Of a stretch of DNA of 64,000 nt, positions 60,625 to 64,000 are shown one piece after another. Each line of letters opens with the position of its first letter. Position 1 is the stretch's first letter. The stretch is from positions 13,536,340 through 13,600,339 of the forward strand of contig NC_087081.1 of assembly GCF_026151205.1 (NCBI RefSeq), given 5' to 3'. The DNA is from Bolinopsis microptera (Eukaryota > Ctenophora > Tentaculata > Lobata > Bolinopsidae). A program made the position numbers and the translations under genes. Below the pieces are notes generated by a model that saw nothing but the letters and a program-made list of their open reading frames with translations, was not told the origin of the DNA and searched no databases.

Positions 60625-60725
60625 CGGACAACTGAACCCAATTTGATAATTTAGACTAACCCTTACCCTAACCAATTAAGCTGATTAGTTAGTGAGAACT
60701 AGGTTCAATTGGGTTCAGTTGTCTG
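60625..60725. repeat. Imperfect hairpin of about 100 nt
   Basis: CGGACAACTGAACCCAATTT at 60625 pairs with CAATTGGGTTCAGTTGTCTG at 60706 with one or two mismatches, leaving a loop of about 60 nt that itself contains short complementary segments. It could be a small RNA precursor or a minor transposon relic. Confidence 0.6.
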
Positions 60726-63700
60726 ATACATCCGCCACAACATCTACCCGGCTACCTACCCCCCTTATCTTACTTCCTGATAAGGGGTGTAAACCCGGGT
60801 CACATGACATGACCCCGTTACTACCTCAACATTACGTCATCACCATCACAATTGTTCCCTCCCCCATATATATATTTATATACTCAGTCTCTCTCAGTAT
60901 GACCTACCACCTCACGTGACCCCCATCAACACCCTTACTAATTACATTCTATAATACACTCACTCTCCCTGCTATATATCATATATCAAGTTACACTCAC
61001 TTGCTGTGTGTCGTTCGGCTCTATTATTTCGTGCTGTAGTGCTCCGTTCTTTGTGTGTTGTGTAGTGTGGTGGGGCAGCAGCAGCCATCAGGGGGCCGCT
61101 GTTCTTTGTTTTACTGTTTAGTTTATCTGTACCCGGGCTTGTTTTGTACTATACCTGGGAGTGAGTTGCTTTGTTAGTTGATATTTTTGCAGTGAGCTTG
61201 TGTTTAGTTTTGTTTAAATGTTCGTGCAGAGCTTTTAAAAACATAACAGTGGTGGTGCAGATTTCAAATGAAATGCAGAGTTTTAAGTTTAGTTCTTAAA
61301 ACAAGGAGAATTAATAAGCAACCGGTGACGACTTGTATATATAGAAACTTACAGTGACTCTTAATGGACGAAATTGTACATGACGATCAACTATCAAGCA
61401 ATCTGCACTTCTGTTCTTTTAATAACTGATCTATACATACCAGCAACCAGACGTGCTGCTGCCGCTATTGCTTATTGGAGCAAATCGCAATTAACCTTTA
61501 AAAGGACATACTGATCGTCTATCATGTTTCATTGAATCGTATTCTCAGAGAGACTATTGAAATGAAATTCTTACGGTTTCATTTCACGAAGCTCTTCTAA
61601 TATAGTACTGCGTACAATGTTACTTTTTGAACTTGATAAACCGCATCGGGGATGATAATCTGTTAACTTTGGCTTCGACGGTCAACCTTCTTCTCAGAGC
61701 GAAACAAGAACCGTAAAAGGTGATATGTTTGTTTGCGTGTAACTTTAGGATTTTAGAGCGGGAACGATCACGTGATTGTGACGCTGCACTAGAACAGTCC
61801 TTGTTACATCCGCCGCGCGCACGTGAAATGTTTGTAAGCACCATTCTCTGATCTGGCGATGTCTCTTTGTTTCAAGCCCTTTGGGCGCGGTTTTACTTGA
61901 CAGTTATCACTTAACGCCATCGCGTTATCCGATTGACATTCTGTGTGTAAGTATCGTTAATTTCGTTTGTTCATTCATTGGTCTTGGTAATTAATTGATA
62001 CCTATCAAAAGTTCTGTTTTGATTAAACATCTCGATCGTGACCAGCTATTTTCTGTAATGTAAAATGCATTGAGAAGTTCCCTGAAAGCTAAACCATGCA
62101 TAGTCTTAACTCTTAAGTCTTTCGTAAAAAAATCCCTGAAAAAGGGAATATGAAACCATTGTTCCTTTTCGACTTAATCGATTCGACGTCTCGGTCTTAT
62201 GCTGCTCATTGCTTTACTCACGGCACTTTATTTTTAGTTGTATTCTTACTTGTTCCTTCTCGATTTTAATTCGATTCATTCTGTGTGAAATTCGATTATT
62301 GTGGCTGCAGTTACAGATCGTTCAAGATTTCCGATGAATAGAATTATTCAGCGTATGAGATCCGGTTTTAATTTCTGTGTGCCTTATCCTTATAATTTTG
62401 TTTTCATAAGCTAACCTAATCAAGTCCTCGAAGCCTGTGACCCAAGCTCTGCCTGAAAGTACTTCCGGGCGGGAATGTTTGTTGCTGTGATCATGGATGA
62501 GCTCTCTCCCTAGAGGCTCTCTTTGTTTGTTGTTCTTGCCCGCGGGTGCTTGCGTGTCTCGTTCGTAACGCGACACCCTCCTCAGTGGCGTATTTCCTTG
62601 ACATGGTAAATGTTTCAAGCGTTGCCTCTTTTCTCATAGCAACCTTTTCCGGCACCAATGTACACTTTACCCCAAATACAACAATTTTAAAAATCTAGTA
62701 GGAGACTAGGACTATTCTTCATAAGTAGTTGCATTTTTGCTATCCTTGCAGTCATTCGATGACATTTACTTCTATTCAGTCTTCTGCAGTTGTTGAAAGT
62801 TTCCTTTGAACTAAATAATATTCACATTTTTTCCTGCAGGCGTCTATAGCTTGGCTACTGTGTTCTTCTTTTGTTTTCAGTTCTTGTCCATGAATTTGAA
62901 TGTATTTGAGAACTGCAAATATAATCAATTGTACTCAAGTATACATTCGAATTTCTATCATTTCAAGTTATCTCTTCACCTCATCACACTTATCGACCAC
63001 ATTATTATCAATACTTAGTGTTGACTCAATGATTTATCTTATTCCATGCGGTTTTTGCGATTACACAATGTTTACATACATTACTCGAATACAAAGTATT
63101 CGGTTTAAAGGTGGCAAAATAAACGATATCGTGCCCCACTGCGTTTGGTGGAGTTGAACGAATCCTAGACTTTTCATTTGGGTGCTAAAAATCCCAACTC
63201 ACTGATACCACATATAGTACATTATTCAATGGTCTCTCGATCCACCGTCCCCTCTCTGTCTCAATTAATTAGCTTTTTGAGCGAGTACTGGTGATCCTCA
63301 ATCTCATTACATACAGTCTCTCAGACCGCGAGTTATTTTATTGGGACCCTTTTAAACTTGTTCTAGATAACAAACTGTGAGCTGCGTGTTTTTTAACGGC
63401 TCCATCATCAGCTTAGTTGTACATACTTTACAATATAGGCACATCACGAATATGAATCAGCATGCAACACGGATTATGCGCTATTTCTTTGAATTTTTCT
63501 TCGTTAACATTGTTTCTAAATACACTGTCATTGTACATGTTATACTTATTCAGTATGTTCGGTAGTAATTTGATTTTAAAAACTCACGTTTACTTAAACT
63601 AACCTGTGAATTATCATAGCAAAGGAAGGATAAAGAACGCTGAACATCAGCTTCAACCATGCTGATATCGAGCTTAGTTCAGTTCAGCAGGTAAGAAATA

Positions 63701-64000
63701 TTTGTCATACCTTATGTTAATCATATGATTGGCACTTGAATTTCATGAATAATCAAAACTTGTTGATATTTTGACAACCAAAGTATGCTAGTAATAACTT
63801 GACAATCTGGAAGTCTATATTAGGTATCTTACTCACCGCACCACTCTATTCCTGTAACCTGATTCATCGAATCAGACAGATCACTCAAAATCACCATCAT
63901 CTCTAGAACAGTCTACCTTGTTATCTCACAAATCACACAAACATTGACCGTTGACGTCCCAGTTACCATAGTAAAGTTATATAATACCCTGACGTGTCAT

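Larger units (their letters stand above)
54728..64000. other. Long intergenic stretch, no gene seen
   Basis: All open frames are short and without domains. Of note: CCAAT cluster at 57938-58068, a hairpin at 60625-60725, and a TATA-like AT tract at 60865-60882 followed about 200 bp later by a G-rich CAG repeat (61075-61095), which could be a distal promoter or untranslated exon. Confidence 0.45.

Overview
This is nuclear DNA of an early-branching animal. Genes are spliced with GT-AG introns or are single-exon, the DNA is AT-rich, and it carries tRNA-derived SINE copies, LINE debris, hAT-like elements and many inverted repeats. Intronless rhodopsin-class receptors, a large thrombospondin type-1 (TSP1) repeat receptor and a ciliary microtubule inner protein fit a non-bilaterian metazoan. 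A cnidarian is my best guess, but only a guess. Nothing here looks bacterial or viral.

Layout. Positions 1-9.8 kb are a graveyard: an inverted-repeat element with a DDE transposase remnant and a 33-base G run; a rhodopsin-type GPCR pseudogene (minus) interrupted at codon 4 by a 149-bp hAT-type MITE with a perfect 8-bp target duplication; a second TIR element with a retroelement fragment; a near-perfect 144-bp-arm palindrome; an element with GC-rich hairpins; a 208-bp tandem duplication; a LINE reverse-transcriptase C-terminal fragment; and a tRNA-derived SINE. At 10.7-11.8 kb lies a second intronless GPCR (minus), nearly intact but frameshifted just before TM7. At 13.7 kb is a possible small secreted acidic protein.

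The main object is a minus-strand gene from 28458 to 14162. I could trace 44 exons by splice sites and phase: a signal-peptide exon, six TSP1 exons that contain whole repeats, 18 pairs of exons (about 130 + 50 nt) each encoding one 60-residue TSP1 repeat, and a last exon with a transmembrane helix and short tail. The exon lengths add to 5145 nt, exactly 1714 codons plus stop, which supports the model. The predicted protein is a single-pass receptor or adhesion protein with about 27 TSP1 repeats. Much of it arose by very recent tandem duplication of 480-550-bp genomic units, and coding exons stay near identical where introns have diverged.

Upstream, a single-exon UDP-glycosyltransferase (31185-29557, minus) lies between two inverted copies of a roughly 450-500-bp sequence, one of them just upstream of the TSP1 gene start. 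From 32 to 44.7 kb I see no gene, only minisatellites, a possible solo LTR, CCAAT-box repeats and two abutting perfect hairpins. A CIMIP2/FAM166-like gene (44766-45545, plus) has an RFX X-box-like site 73 bp upstream of its ATG. From 45.5 to 64 kb I find no convincing gene, only candidate regulatory motifs and small repeats.

The genes do not form one pathway. The coherent theme is surface and sensory biology (two GPCRs, a TSP1 receptor), plus a membrane UGT and a ciliary protein, in a region repeatedly rearranged by tandem and inverted duplication and transposons.
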